Source: Diaphorobacter ruginosibacter
Lineage (GTDB): Bacteria > Pseudomonadota > Gammaproteobacteria > Burkholderiales > Burkholderiaceae_C
DNA length: 64,000 nucleotides
Direction: 5' to 3'
NCBI RefSeq assembly: GCF_014395975.1
Contig: NZ_CP060714.1
Coordinates: forward strand, 4,712,001 to 4,776,000
Shown here: positions 28,704 through 37,140 of the stretch, one piece after another
How positions within the stretch are numbered: position 1 is the stretch's first letter
Layout of the letters: each line of letters begins with the position of its first letter
Notes under the pieces: generated by a model
Databases searched by the model: none
What the model was told of the DNA's origin: nothing
Seen by the model: only the letters and a program-made list of their open reading frames with translations
Program-made: the position numbers and the translations under genes

Positions 28704-30227
28704 TCATGGCCGCGAATCGGCTAGCCAGCGCGTGATCGCCTCCTGCGGCGCATCGCGCTGCAGCGCGGGCAGCCAGGTCCGCGCTTCGTCCATCCTGCCG
28801 GATCGGGCCAGGCCATTGGCCAGCAGCGCAAGCGTTCCGCTCCAATGCGGATGCGGGCGCGCGATGGCCGATTTCTCCAGCATGCGGCACAGCGCCTGCG
28901 CATCGGCGAATTCGCCCTGTCGCACAAAGTTGCGGGCCAGTGCGTGCAGGGTGTTGTCCGAGATGCGTGGCACGGGCTGCGCGCGTTCGCAGTAGGTGCG
29001 CCAGCTGCGGTGCTGCAGTTCGCGTTCCTGCTCGGTGCGTCCCGACAGCTTGAAAATGCCGCGCGCGGCGGCATGGAAGTCCTCGCCGGCCGGTTCGTGG
29101 CGCGCGCTCTCGAACCAGGCACGCAGGATCTTCAGGTCGGCGGGTGCGAGCCGTGCTGCCTCGCGCCAGGCCCTCGCGGCGCGGTCGAAGGTCAGCGCAT
29201 CGGTGTGCTTCCGGGCGCGGCGTACCGCTTCGTCGACGAGCTGGCGATGCGCATCGGCAGCCTTTCTTGCTTCGCCTTCCACATCGACCGGGGTCTCCAC
29301 CTTCTGCAACTGCATGTAGATGCCCATGAGCACGGCGCCCGTGAGCAGGCCGCCAAAGTGCGCCATGTAGGCCACCTGCGCGCCGCCGATGACATGCTGG
29401 ACCAACTCGAACCCCATCCACACCGGCAGCATGACCAGCGCGGGCCACTGGGCGTAGTTGAAGTAGAACGCCAGCATGTAGAAGAAGCGGATGCGCCGCA
29501 TGCGGTACATCACCGCGTACATCGCCATCAGGCCCGCGATCGCGCCCGAGGCACCGAGGCCGAGGCCGCCCATGCCGTCGTAGAACAGCCCGGCAAACAG
29601 CGAGGCCCCGAAACCGCATAGCAGGTAGAAGGCGAGATAGACGAACGCGCCGAGCGCCATCTCCAGCGTGAAGCCGAACAGGAACAGGAACACCATGTTG
29701 CCGAGCAGATGCCCGACACTGCCATGCAGGAAGGTGGAGGTGAGCGCCTGTACGGGCTGCACTCCCGCGCCGCTCTCGTAGCTCATGGCCCAGCGGCTGG
29801 TGAAGGCCCGGGGCTCGAGCGGAGCAAAACGTGCGCGGGCGGCGCTCCATTCCTCGTACCGCGGAGTGTCGGCGTCGATGGCCTCGCCCGAGAGGAGTTG
29901 CTGCCGAAAGCGGCCTTCCTGCCACATCAGCTCATAGAGCTGCGCGTACTGCTTGCCCTTGAGCATCTGTCGGGCCGCGCGCGCCAGCGGCGCCGCGATG
30001 CGCCGGTCCCCGCGCCGGCTTGCTTCCTCGAGGTGGGCGACGAACAGCGGCAGCTCGATGGCGGGCAATGCCGTCCTTGCGTAGCCTTCCGCAGCGCGTG
30101 CCACGGCCCTCTCCTCGGATTGCTGCCATCCGAAATAGACCATGCAGTTGATCACGATGAGCAGCACCGTCATCCAGGGCGGCGACTTCCAGGATGGCTT
30201 GTTTTCCAGGGGGATGGCGATGAACAT
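28704..30227 (-). CDS. Rhomboid family intramembrane serine protease with helical C-terminal domain
   Basis: A 507-residue inner-membrane protease. The catalytic serine is in GLGASGAIAG (Ser227) and the catalytic histidine in AYMAHFGGLLTG (His290). The oxyanion region FLHGSVGHLLGNM supplies His173 and Asn177. The first membrane segment (residues 18-34) is separated from the rhomboid core by an unusually long hydrophilic stretch of about 125 residues. After the core, about 200 residues of helical, TPR-like sequence form a soluble domain. The substrate is unknown. It shares orientation with the downstream TPR-like membrane protein gene. Confidence 0.88.
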   Translation of the reverse strand: MFIAIPLENKPSWKSPPWMTVLLIVINCMVYFGWQQSEERAVARAAEGYARTALPAIELPLFVAHLEEASRRGDRRIAAPLARAARQMLKGKQYAQLYELMWQEGRFRQQLLSGEAIDADTPRYEEWSAARARFAPLEPRAFTSRWAMSYESGAGVQPVQALTSTFLHGSVGHLLGNMVFLFLFGFTLEMALGAFVYLAFYLLCGFGASLFAGLFYDGMGGLGLGASGAIAGLMAMYAVMYRMRRIRFFYMLAFYFNYAQWPALVMLPVWMGFELVQHVIGGAQVAYMAHFGGLLTGAVLMGIYMQLQKVETPVDVEGEARKAADAHRQLVDEAVRRARKHTDALTFDRAARAWREAARLAPADLKILRAWFESARHEPAGEDFHAAARGIFKLSGRTEQERELQHRSWRTYCERAQPVPRISDNTLHALARNFVRQGEFADAQALCRMLEKSAIARPHPHWSGTLALLANGLARSGRMDEARTWLPALQRDAPQEAITRWLADSRP

Positions 30228-30384
30228 GCGGCGATTGTGGCTGCACGCGGATCGGTTGAGGCGGCCCCTCGGGGCTGGCGTGTGTTTTTTGCCGCAGCGC
30301 AGTCGCCCGCCGCCGAACGGCGAAGCCGGTCTCTCTCTTGGTGATTACCCCCATGGCCTTCCTTTGGCTGTCGTTCGTATAGTG

Positions 30385-30400
30385 TGTACCACTTGGTACA
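30385..30400. promoter_or_regulatory. Palindromic operator before the Bug receptor gene
   Basis: TGTACCA and TGGTACA are exact 7-bp inverted repeats with a 2-bp CT spacer. A TATAGT box lies at 30378-30383 just upstream and the AAGGAGG ribosome binding site at 30401-30407 just downstream, so a bound regulator would block transcription start. The tetR-type gene at 32614 in the same cluster is one candidate; a GntR/FadR-type regulator elsewhere is another. Confidence 0.6.
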
Positions 30401-30412
30401 AAGGAGGAAATC

Positions 30413-31381
30413 ATGCGTGGAAAGCTGTTGAGAGCCGTGTTGACGTGGTGCGTGCTGGCCTGCGTTGCGGCGGGTGCATCGGCGCAGGCCGGATGGCCAT
30501 CGAAACCGATCCGGTTCGCGATTCCGATGGCGCCCGGAACGGGCGTGGACGTGCTGGCGAGGGCATTTGCCGACGCGTTGGCCAAGGAGCTCGGGCAAAC
30601 CATCGTCGTCGAGAACAAGCCGGGTGCGAACGGGCTGATTGCCGTGAACTTCTTCATGCAGCAGCCGGCCGACGGCCACGCCATGTTCATGGCGGGCGTC
30701 TCCAACATGGCCTGGAACCAGCATCTCTACAGCCATCTGCCGTACGACTCGCTGAAGGACTTCGAGGGCGTTGCGGTGTTTGCGGACACCCCGTTCATCA
30801 CCGTGGTCTCGCCGAGGCTCGGCGTCAGGACGTTTGCCGAATTCAAGTCGCTGATGCAGGCCAGCCCCGGCAAGTATTCGTTTGCGTCCGCAGGCATCGG
30901 CAACTCCACGCACCTGGCGTCCGAACTGATGCTCAGGCGCACCGGCCTGCAGCTGGTGCACGTGCCCTTCAATGGCGCGGCTGGCTCCAGCAGCGTGATC
31001 GCGGGCGACACCGCGATGTACACCACGGTGCCGGGCGGCATCGCGCCGCTGATCCAGTCGGGCAAGCTGGTTCCGCTGGCCGTCACGGGGTCCGAGCGGC
31101 TCAAGGCCTTCCCGGACGTGCCCACGTACAAGGAGCTCGGCTACGACGTGGTGGTTCCGGGCTGGTATTCGATCGTGATGAAGAAGGGAACCGATCGCCA
31201 GGTCATCGAGAAGATGAATGCCGCGATCAACCGTGTCCTCGGGACCCCGCTGATGCAGGAGCGGCTGGCGGCGCAATCGCTCACCGCCGTGCAGAGCACC
31301 CCGCAGGACGTGCAGAGGCTGACGCGGCGCGATTCGGCGCTGTGGGCACCGATCATCGATGAACTGGGGATCCGCCAATGA
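30413..31381 (+). CDS. Bug family (TctC-type) tripartite tricarboxylate transporter substrate-binding protein
   Basis: A 322-residue periplasmic receptor. The signal peptide (LLRAVLTWCVLACVAAGASA) is cleaved before QAGWPSKPIRFAIPMAPGTG, and the family motif IVVENKPGANG follows. An AAGGAGG site supports the ATG. The stop overlaps the start of the M24 gene by 4 bp (ATGA), so translation is coupled and the ligand is probably the M24 protein's substrate. Confidence 0.9.
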   Translation: MRGKLLRAVLTWCVLACVAAGASAQAGWPSKPIRFAIPMAPGTGVDVLARAFADALAKELGQTIVVENKPGANGLIAVNFFMQQPADGHAMFMAGVSNMAWNQHLYSHLPYDSLKDFEGVAVFADTPFITVVSPRLGVRTFAEFKSLMQASPGKYSFASAGIGNSTHLASELMLRRTGLQLVHVPFNGAAGSSSVIAGDTAMYTTVPGGIAPLIQSGKLVPLAVTGSERLKAFPDVPTYKELGYDVVVPGWYSIVMKKGTDRQVIEKMNAAINRVLGTPLMQERLAAQSLTAVQSTPQDVQRLTRRDSALWAPIIDELGIRQ

Positions 31382-32580
31382 GCTTTCGCCTGACCCACCG
31401 AACGCGCGATGCACGCATCGGCGCCATGCAGGCACTCATGGCGGCGCAGGGTGCGGACGGCATCGTCTTCACCACCTCCGACTTCATCCAGTACGCAACG
31501 AACTTCGCGGTGGATGTGCTGCCGTGGGAGCGGCCCATCTTCTGCGTGGTGACCGCCAATGGCGCGCTGCATGCGGTGTTCAACGAACTGTCCACGCACC
31601 ACCTGAAGTTCTCGGCAAAGAAGGGAACGCTCTGGCTCGCGGAGCGGGACATCCACTTCTACACCGAGCACCCGCGCATCACCGCGCGCCTTCCGGTACC
31701 CGCTGAGCTTCCTCAGCTGCTCGCCTCCGTGCTGCGGCAGGCGGGGCTTGCCACCGGCACGCTGCTGACCGAGGCGGCCACGGGCGTCCTGCAACAGGCT
31801 GCGCTGCTGCTGCCCGGCTCGCGGCTCATGCCAGCCACGGCTACGCTGCGGTCGCTGCGCTGGGTGAAGAACGACGAGGAACTGCACATCATGCGCTCGC
31901 TGGCAGCGCTGACGGACTGGACACAGCAACAGTTCCGGCGGCTCTACAGGCCCGGCCTCCAGACCCAGGTGCTCGACTTCCAGGTGGCGGCCCTGATGGC
32001 GGAGGAGGCCGCGCGGCGCTTTCCCGGCGAAAGCTTCGAGGTGATGCGCTGCTGGACCCTGAGCGGCCCGGCATCCGCATCGCCGCACGGCGACGGCGCC
32101 AACTGCGGAGCGGTGATCGGCAAGGGCGACACCATCGTGAACTTCGTGCTGCCGCGCCTGAACGGCTACTTTGTGGAGAACGAGCGCACCTGGTTCATGG
32201 GCAAGCCGAACGACATGCAGAAACGCTGCTTCGAGACGGCGATGGCGGCCACGGAAGCCGGCGTTGCTGCGGCGCGCCCGGGCAACCGCGTGTGCGACAT
32301 CGACGCTGCGGCGTTGGCCGTGATCCAGAAGGCGGGGCTTGACGAGTACGTCTTCCACCGCACTGGACACGCGGTCGGCCTGATGCTGCACGAGTATCCG
32401 GAGGACATGGCCTACAACTACCGCCCGCTGCTGGCGGGCGAGGTCTATTCCAGCGAGCCGGGGCTCTACGTGTACGGCCTGGGGGGCTTTCGCATCGACG
32501 ATACGGTGGTGGTGGGCGACCGACCCGAGGTGCTGGTCAGCACGCCGAAGTCGCTGGAGTTTGCGACGCTTGCGGCGTGA
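31378..32580 (+). CDS. M24 (aminopeptidase P/creatinase fold) family protein with altered metal site
   Basis: A 400-residue protein with a creatinase-like N-terminal domain (residues about 1-150) and a C-terminal pita-bread domain. Typical M24 metallopeptidases bind two metals through Asp, Asp, His, Glu, Glu. At the matching positions this protein appears to have Asn255 (TIVNFVLPR), Glu267 (GYFVENERTW), His331 (RTGHAVGL), Glu360 (SSEPGLY) and Asp374 (GFRIDDTV). It may therefore be a metal-free, creatinase-like amidinohydrolase or use a modified metal site rather than act as a proline peptidase. It is coupled to a Bug receptor gene and faces a convergent tetR-type gene. Confidence 0.82.
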   Translation: MSFRLTHRTRDARIGAMQALMAAQGADGIVFTTSDFIQYATNFAVDVLPWERPIFCVVTANGALHAVFNELSTHHLKFSAKKGTLWLAERDIHFYTEHPRITARLPVPAELPQLLASVLRQAGLATGTLLTEAATGVLQQAALLLPGSRLMPATATLRSLRWVKNDEELHIMRSLAALTDWTQQQFRRLYRPGLQTQVLDFQVAALMAEEAARRFPGESFEVMRCWTLSGPASASPHGDGANCGAVIGKGDTIVNFVLPRLNGYFVENERTWFMGKPNDMQKRCFETAMAATEAGVAAARPGNRVCDIDAAALAVIQKAGLDEYVFHRTGHAVGLMLHEYPEDMAYNYRPLLAGEVYSSEPGLYVYGLGGFRIDDTVVVGDRPEVLVSTPKSLEFATLAA

Positions 32581-32613
32581 GCGGGCGGAGCGCCAAGGAT
32601 CAGGGACAGCCCG

Positions 32614-33174
32614 CTACCGGCTCGTCACCCAGTGCTCGAACATGGCGTCGTACAGGGCCACGGCTCTGGCGATGCCCTCGCGCTCCTGGGTGAGCAGCAG
32701 GTCGAGCATCAGTCCCCGGATGCACGCGAGGCGCAGCCGGGCAAAGCCCTGGGCCTCCTCGGATGCAAGCTGGAAATCGCTGGCAAGGCGTTCCGACAGC
32801 AGCGTGATCCAGTGGTCGACAAAGGTGTGCGCAAAGGCCTCATGCTCCTGCGGTGCGCGCAGCGTCTTCACATAGAGCTCGAAGATCAGCTTGAAGATCT
32901 GCTGGTACTCGGGCGTGGAGAAATAGGCCCAGCCGCGTGACACCGTCATCAGGGGCGAGTTCCCGTGCGCTGCGAAATACTGCCGGGAACGCTCGATCTC
33001 GACGCGCCGGATCTCGTTGACCAGCGCCTCCCAGAACCCCTCCGAACTGCCGAAGTGGTAGTTGATCATGCGGTGGCTGGTGCCGATGTTCTTCGCGATC
33101 TCGCGGATCGAGCCGTCCAGCAGGCCGTGCTCGAGCACGTAGCCTGCGGCGCGTTGGATGAGCTCTTCTTTCAT
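32614..33174 (-). CDS. TetR family transcriptional regulator
   Basis: A 186-residue TetR-type regulator. The N-terminal HTH (about residues 1-50) reads MKEELIQRAAGYVLEHGLLD, then IREIAKNIGTSHRMINYHFG. The ligand domain is all-helical. The ATG at 33174 is chosen on the family N-terminus. No stop codon separates it, in frame, from the upstream frameshifted ssb. It is convergent with the Bug-M24 pair and may control it. Confidence 0.85.
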   Translation of the reverse strand: MKEELIQRAAGYVLEHGLLDGSIREIAKNIGTSHRMINYHFGSSEGFWEALVNEIRRVEIERSRQYFAAHGNSPLMTVSRGWAYFSTPEYQQIFKLIFELYVKTLRAPQEHEAFAHTFVDHWITLLSERLASDFQLASEEAQGFARLRLACIRGLMLDLLLTQEREGIARAVALYDAMFEHWVTSR

Positions 33175-33230
33175 GGGGCTGTCCTGTCTGTCGACCGGGA
33201 GGGCTGCGCACGCCGGCGCAGGCCTTGAAA

Positions 33231-33263
33231 AGCAAAAAGCCCCACGCTTCTTGCGAAGGTGGG
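33231..33263 (-). terminator. Rho-independent terminator after ssb
   Basis: Read on the minus strand, CCCAC-CTTC-GCAA-GAAG-C-GTGGG forms a stem of nine pairs with one bulge and a GCAA tetraloop, followed by GCTTTTTGC. It lies between ssb and the tetR-type gene and supports their being separate transcripts. Confidence 0.75.
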
Positions 33264-33310
33264 ACCCGTGGAGCGTACTGCCGTTGACTGCCGTTACTAG
33301 GCGGCGGTGA

Positions 33311-33885
33311 TCAGAACGGAATGTCGTCGTCCATGTCGTCGAAGCCCGAATTCGCACGCGGCGCCTGCTGCACCGGTGCCGGTGCCTGGCGTGGCTGCAT
33401 CGGTGCCGGGGCGGGGCGCTGGGCCATGGGGGCGGGGGGCGCGGCGCGGCGCTGCGGGGCCGGGGGGCGTCGTAGCCGCCGTCATTGCCGCCATAGCCAC
33501 CGTCGTCATAGCCGCCACCACCACCGCCGTTGCCGCCGCCCATGCCCTGGCGGCTGCCCAGCATCTGCATCTGGTCTGCGCGGATCTCGGTGGCGTAGCG
33601 CTCCTGGCCGCTTTGCGGATCGGTCCACTTGCGGGTGCGCAGCGAGCCTTCCACATAGACCTGCGAGCCCTTGCGCAGGTATTGGCCCGCGATCTCCGCC
33701 AGGCGGCCGTTGAAGACCACGCGGTGCCATTCGGTGGCCTCGCGGTTCTCGCCGGTGTTCTTGTCGCGCCAGCGATCCGTGGTGGCGATGGTGACGTTGG
33801 CTACCTGATCGCCGCTGGGGAACGTGCGCATTTCGGGGTCGCGTCCCAGATTGCCGACGATGATGACTTTGTTGACGGATGCCAT
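33311..33885 (-). pseudogene. ssb: Single-stranded DNA-binding protein, apparent one-base frameshift in C run
   Basis: SSB binds and protects single-stranded DNA in replication, repair and recombination and is normally essential. The OB fold is intact from MASVNKVIIVGNLGRDPEMR through YVEGSLRTRKW to a Gly-rich linker ending GGYD. The conserved acidic tail DDMDDDIPF with its TGA at 33311 is present, but in another frame: the span is 575 nt, not a multiple of three. Adding one base to the six-G run at 33462-33467 (six C on the coding strand) restores GGYDAPPAPQRRAAPPAPM and leads smoothly to the tail. As written, the frame instead runs into the tetR gene. A sequencing error in the homopolymer is most likely. 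Confidence 0.85.
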
Positions 33886-34004
33886 GCTGCAGATACCTTC
33901 GAAAAATGTTGAGTCTGCGCGCCAAATGGAGTTTGAGTAGCGCGCCTGAACGGGGGATTGTGCACCAAGCCGGGAAGCGCTGGCGAGGTGATTCTTGGCG
34001 CCCC

Positions 34005-35210
34005 TCAATGAGGGGCGGATTTGCCCTCGGTTCGTGCCTCGGTGCGCCCGATCGGCCGCAGCGGCCATGTGATCAGAAGCCATAGCGCGCACAGTGTTGC
34101 CGTCACGCCAAAGAGGCCCGGTGCGCCCAGGAACTTGATCAGCGCGCCACCGAGCGCGCCGCCCGCGAACAGGCCGAGCGACTGCAGGGTGTTGTAGCTG
34201 CCGAGCGCCGCGCCGCGCAGGTTGGCCGGTGCCATGCGCGAGACCAGGCTGGGCTGCGTGGCTTCCAGTGCATTGAAGCCGCAGAAGAACACGAACAGCA
34301 CCACGCCCATCACCGTGAGCGAGGGCGTGCTGCCGCTCGCGAACAGCAGGCCGAGGGCGACCTGTACCACGAGCACCAGCGTGATGGCGGTCAGCAGCGC
34401 GGCGCGCAGCCGGCCGCGGCGCTCCATCGAGAACAGGCCGCCCATGGCGACGAACGACAGCACCACGGCGGGCAGGTAGATATGCCAGTGCTCGCTCTTG
34501 GGCAGCCCCGCCTGCACGATCAGCGCCGGGACGGCCACCCACATCGACATCTGCACGGTATGCAGCACGAACACGCCGAGGTTCAGCCGCAGCAGGTCGG
34601 GATGCTTCCAGGCATCGGCCGCGCGGCCGCGCGGGGCGTCGGCATGCTGCACGGGCTCGGGCGGAACGACCCAGAGCACCACGGCAATGCCGGCCAGCGC
34701 CAGTGCGCAGGTCAGTCCAAACAGGCCCGACAGGCCCACGAGGGAGGTCAGCGCGGGGGCTGCCACGAGTGCAATCGCGAACATCAGCCCGATGCTGCCA
34801 CCCACCAGTGCCATGGCCTTGGTGCGCACGCCATCGCGCGTCTGGTCGGCCAGCAGCGCGGTCACGGCTGCCGACACGGCGCCCGCGCCTTGCAGGGCAC
34901 GGCCGATCAGCAGCCCGGTCAGGGAGTCGGCCAGCGCCGCGAGCAGGCTGCCCGCCGCAAAGACGAGCAGTCCGAACACGATCACGCGCTTGCGCCCGAA
35001 GCGGTCGGAGGCCATGCCCAGCGGCAGTTGCAGGCAGGCCTGCGTGAGACCGTAGATGCCCATGGCCAGACCGACCAGGGCAGGATCATCCCCGCCGGGG
35101 TACTTGCGTGCCTCGAGTGCGAACACCGGCAGCACCAGGAACAGGCCCAGCATGCGAAGCGCGAAGATCAGCGCAAGGCTGATGCTGGAGCGGCGCTCCA
35201 GTGCCGTCAT
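34005..35210 (-). CDS. MFS transporter (YajR-like)
   Basis: A major-facilitator protein of about 401 residues with 12 predicted membrane segments. Family motifs are LGLFLVLPVFAL near the start, motif A as GMASDRFGRKRVIV, and GRALQGAGAVSAAVTALLAD. The conserved start MTALERRSSISLALIFALRM suggests the ATG at 35210; upstream in-frame starts (a TTG about 13 codons earlier, or an ATG at 35369) remain possible because no good ribosome binding site is seen. It lies directly upstream of ssb, an arrangement seen with uvrA in relatives. The substrate is unknown. Confidence 0.85.
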   Translation of the reverse strand: MTALERRSSISLALIFALRMLGLFLVLPVFALEARKYPGGDDPALVGLAMGIYGLTQACLQLPLGMASDRFGRKRVIVFGLLVFAAGSLLAALADSLTGLLIGRALQGAGAVSAAVTALLADQTRDGVRTKAMALVGGSIGLMFAIALVAAPALTSLVGLSGLFGLTCALALAGIAVVLWVVPPEPVQHADAPRGRAADAWKHPDLLRLNLGVFVLHTVQMSMWVAVPALIVQAGLPKSEHWHIYLPAVVLSFVAMGGLFSMERRGRLRAALLTAITLVLVVQVALGLLFASGSTPSLTVMGVVLFVFFCGFNALEATQPSLVSRMAPANLRGAALGSYNTLQSLGLFAGGALGGALIKFLGAPGLFGVTATLCALWLLITWPLRPIGRTEARTEGKSAPH

Positions 35211-35417
35211 CTTGGTGGAGGCTGAAGGCGAGGAGTGGGTCGAGGACAAGGTATCCGGCACGGGCGGCTGAGGCGGGCAAAGAGTTGGATTCTGACCCCC
35301 GATGCGGCGCGGTGCATCGGGCATGGCGCAACCACCGGGCGATCGGGTGACTGCGGGGGATTCTGCCATGTTCGCCGGGCGGGGGCTGCCGCGCAGCGTG
35401 CCCGTGTGGCACTGCCG

Positions 35418-37070
35418 TCAGCGCGTGAACGAGGCAACCTTGGCCGGGAGGACGGGCTCCTGCCATTGGTAGCCGGAGGCGAGCACGTTGCGCTCGCGCA
35501 TCTGGCCGTCCCATTCGAGCCCCATCAGATCGGCCAGGGTGAACGCGATCCAGTCGCCGCGGAAGGGGCGATCGTCAAGCGTCTCATCCACCGGAGTGAA
35601 GGCCTCGCTGCGCCACAGGATGGCGGGAATGCGGAAGCCCGAGGCCGTGCTCTGGCTGTGCCCCGCATGGTTCATCGTGTGCCCCACCTCCTGGCCGTGG
35701 TCGGACAGATACATCCATGCCGTATGTGCCGTGCGCTCCGCGCCGCTGGCCTGCGTCATGCGCAGCAGATCGGCGATCACGCTGTCGTGGTACAGCACGG
35801 CGGCGTCGTATTCCTGGCGGAAGCCGCGAACCCAGCCCGGCCGGCCTTGTGCGATCAGCTGGTTCTCCACGGTGTCAGGGTGGTCGTCGAACGGGTTGGC
35901 GTTTTCCGGAAAGCGCAGCCGGTAGTGGGGGTGCGCCCCCAGGAGCTGCACGACGATGAGCTTGCGTTCGTGCGGATCGGCCAGGGCGGCCTTCACCTCG
36001 TCGAGCAATTCGCCGTCCAGCGATTCGCTGGAGCGGCCGGGCATGCGGTTGACGAGCTGCACCACGTCGGCCAGCTGCGCATGCTGCTGCTCGATGGCCA
36101 GGTCGTCATGGTTGCTCACCCACCAGACACGGTAGCCGGCCTGCCGGGCGATGGCCAGCAGGTGCTGGCTGTGGTCTGAGCCCTGTACGGGGATGTTGAA
36201 CATGCCGTGCAGGGCGGGTAGCGTGCTTGCCGCCACCGACCAGGCATTGCGCAGCACCAGCATGTGCGCGCCCGCCTGTTGCTGCAGCGCCTGCAATTGG
36301 GGCGTGGTGTTGCGCGCATAGCCGTAGAGCGACATGTTGTCGCGGTTCACACTGTCCCCGATCACCAGCACGATGGTGGACGGCGTGCTGCCCGCCACGC
36401 GCGGAGCGAGCGCACGGGCGTTGTCCATCGCCTGCAGGCGCTGCACACCCTGGTTCGACCAGTCCTTGCGCAACGCCTGGACAGACTCTGCCCAGTCGAA
36501 CCAGAACGCGACCGGATGCAGCCGCCGCCAGGGCTTGCTGGCGTAGGCCACCAGCGTCACCGCGAGCAGCAGTACCAGGGCCACCTGCATCGATCGCCTT
36601 GCGCCGCCAGGCCAGCCGCCGAAGCGGCGCAGCGCACGGGCGCATTGCCAGGTCGCCCAGCCCGCCAGCAGCAGGGCAGCGGTCCACAGGCCCAGCGTGC
36701 GCCACTGGGTCATCAGGTATTCGCTTCCCTCTCGCACATTGGTGTTGGCGGCGGCCCCCAGCACCAGCGCACCGTTGGGTGCGGCCTGGTAGGCATCCTG
36801 CAGATAGCCGCGCGCCACGCCATCGAGCACGAACAGCATCACCCACAGCCACGCGAGAAGGGCTCGCGCCTTCTGCAGCGCGGCGCTCTGCAGCGGCACT
36901 GCCAGGAGCACGAGCAGCGGCATCAGCAGCACCAGCACCTGGGCCACGCGACGCCCTTCATGGCCCACCGCGATGAACAACCATGCGAGTGCGCACAGCA
37001 ACCCCCCGGCGAGCCAGGGAGACGTTGCGGATTCGCGCACGGCGTGAAGGGCGGAAATGCGATGGGTCAT
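35418..37070 (-). CDS. Phosphoethanolamine transferase-like sulfatase-fold membrane enzyme
   Basis: A 550-residue inner-membrane enzyme of the EptA/CptA/OpgE group. Four to five membrane segments fill residues 17-180, followed by a periplasmic alkaline-phosphatase-fold domain. The nucleophile region reads VLVIGDSVNRDNMSLYGYAR, with Asp239-Ser240 where classical EptA has Glu-Thr. Metal-site motifs include YLSDHGQEVG and NHAGHSQ. Such enzymes transfer phosphoethanolamine to lipid A, LPS core or glucans; the acceptor is unknown. The start at 37070 follows the natural N-terminus MTHRIS; an ATG 18 codons upstream is less likely. Confidence 0.82.
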   Translation of the reverse strand: MTHRISALHAVRESATSPWLAGGLLCALAWLFIAVGHEGRRVAQVLVLLMPLLVLLAVPLQSAALQKARALLAWLWVMLFVLDGVARGYLQDAYQAAPNGALVLGAAANTNVREGSEYLMTQWRTLGLWTAALLLAGWATWQCARALRRFGGWPGGARRSMQVALVLLLAVTLVAYASKPWRRLHPVAFWFDWAESVQALRKDWSNQGVQRLQAMDNARALAPRVAGSTPSTIVLVIGDSVNRDNMSLYGYARNTTPQLQALQQQAGAHMLVLRNAWSVAASTLPALHGMFNIPVQGSDHSQHLLAIARQAGYRVWWVSNHDDLAIEQQHAQLADVVQLVNRMPGRSSESLDGELLDEVKAALADPHERKLIVVQLLGAHPHYRLRFPENANPFDDHPDTVENQLIAQGRPGWVRGFRQEYDAAVLYHDSVIADLLRMTQASGAERTAHTAWMYLSDHGQEVGHTMNHAGHSQSTASGFRIPAILWRSEAFTPVDETLDDRPFRGDWIAFTLADLMGLEWDGQMRERNVLASGYQWQEPVLPAKVASFTR

Positions 37071-37140
37071 GGCAGGTGGCGCAAGGAAAAAGCGTGCGCA
37101 TCCTGCCTCAGTGCCGAATGCCATGAAGCAACAAGGGATT

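Noticed and set aside
32614..34542. A 642-codon single protein combining SSB and TetR
   Set aside because: The fusion depends on the one-base frameshift; the true SSB tail and stop lie in another frame, and a terminator separates ssb from tetR.
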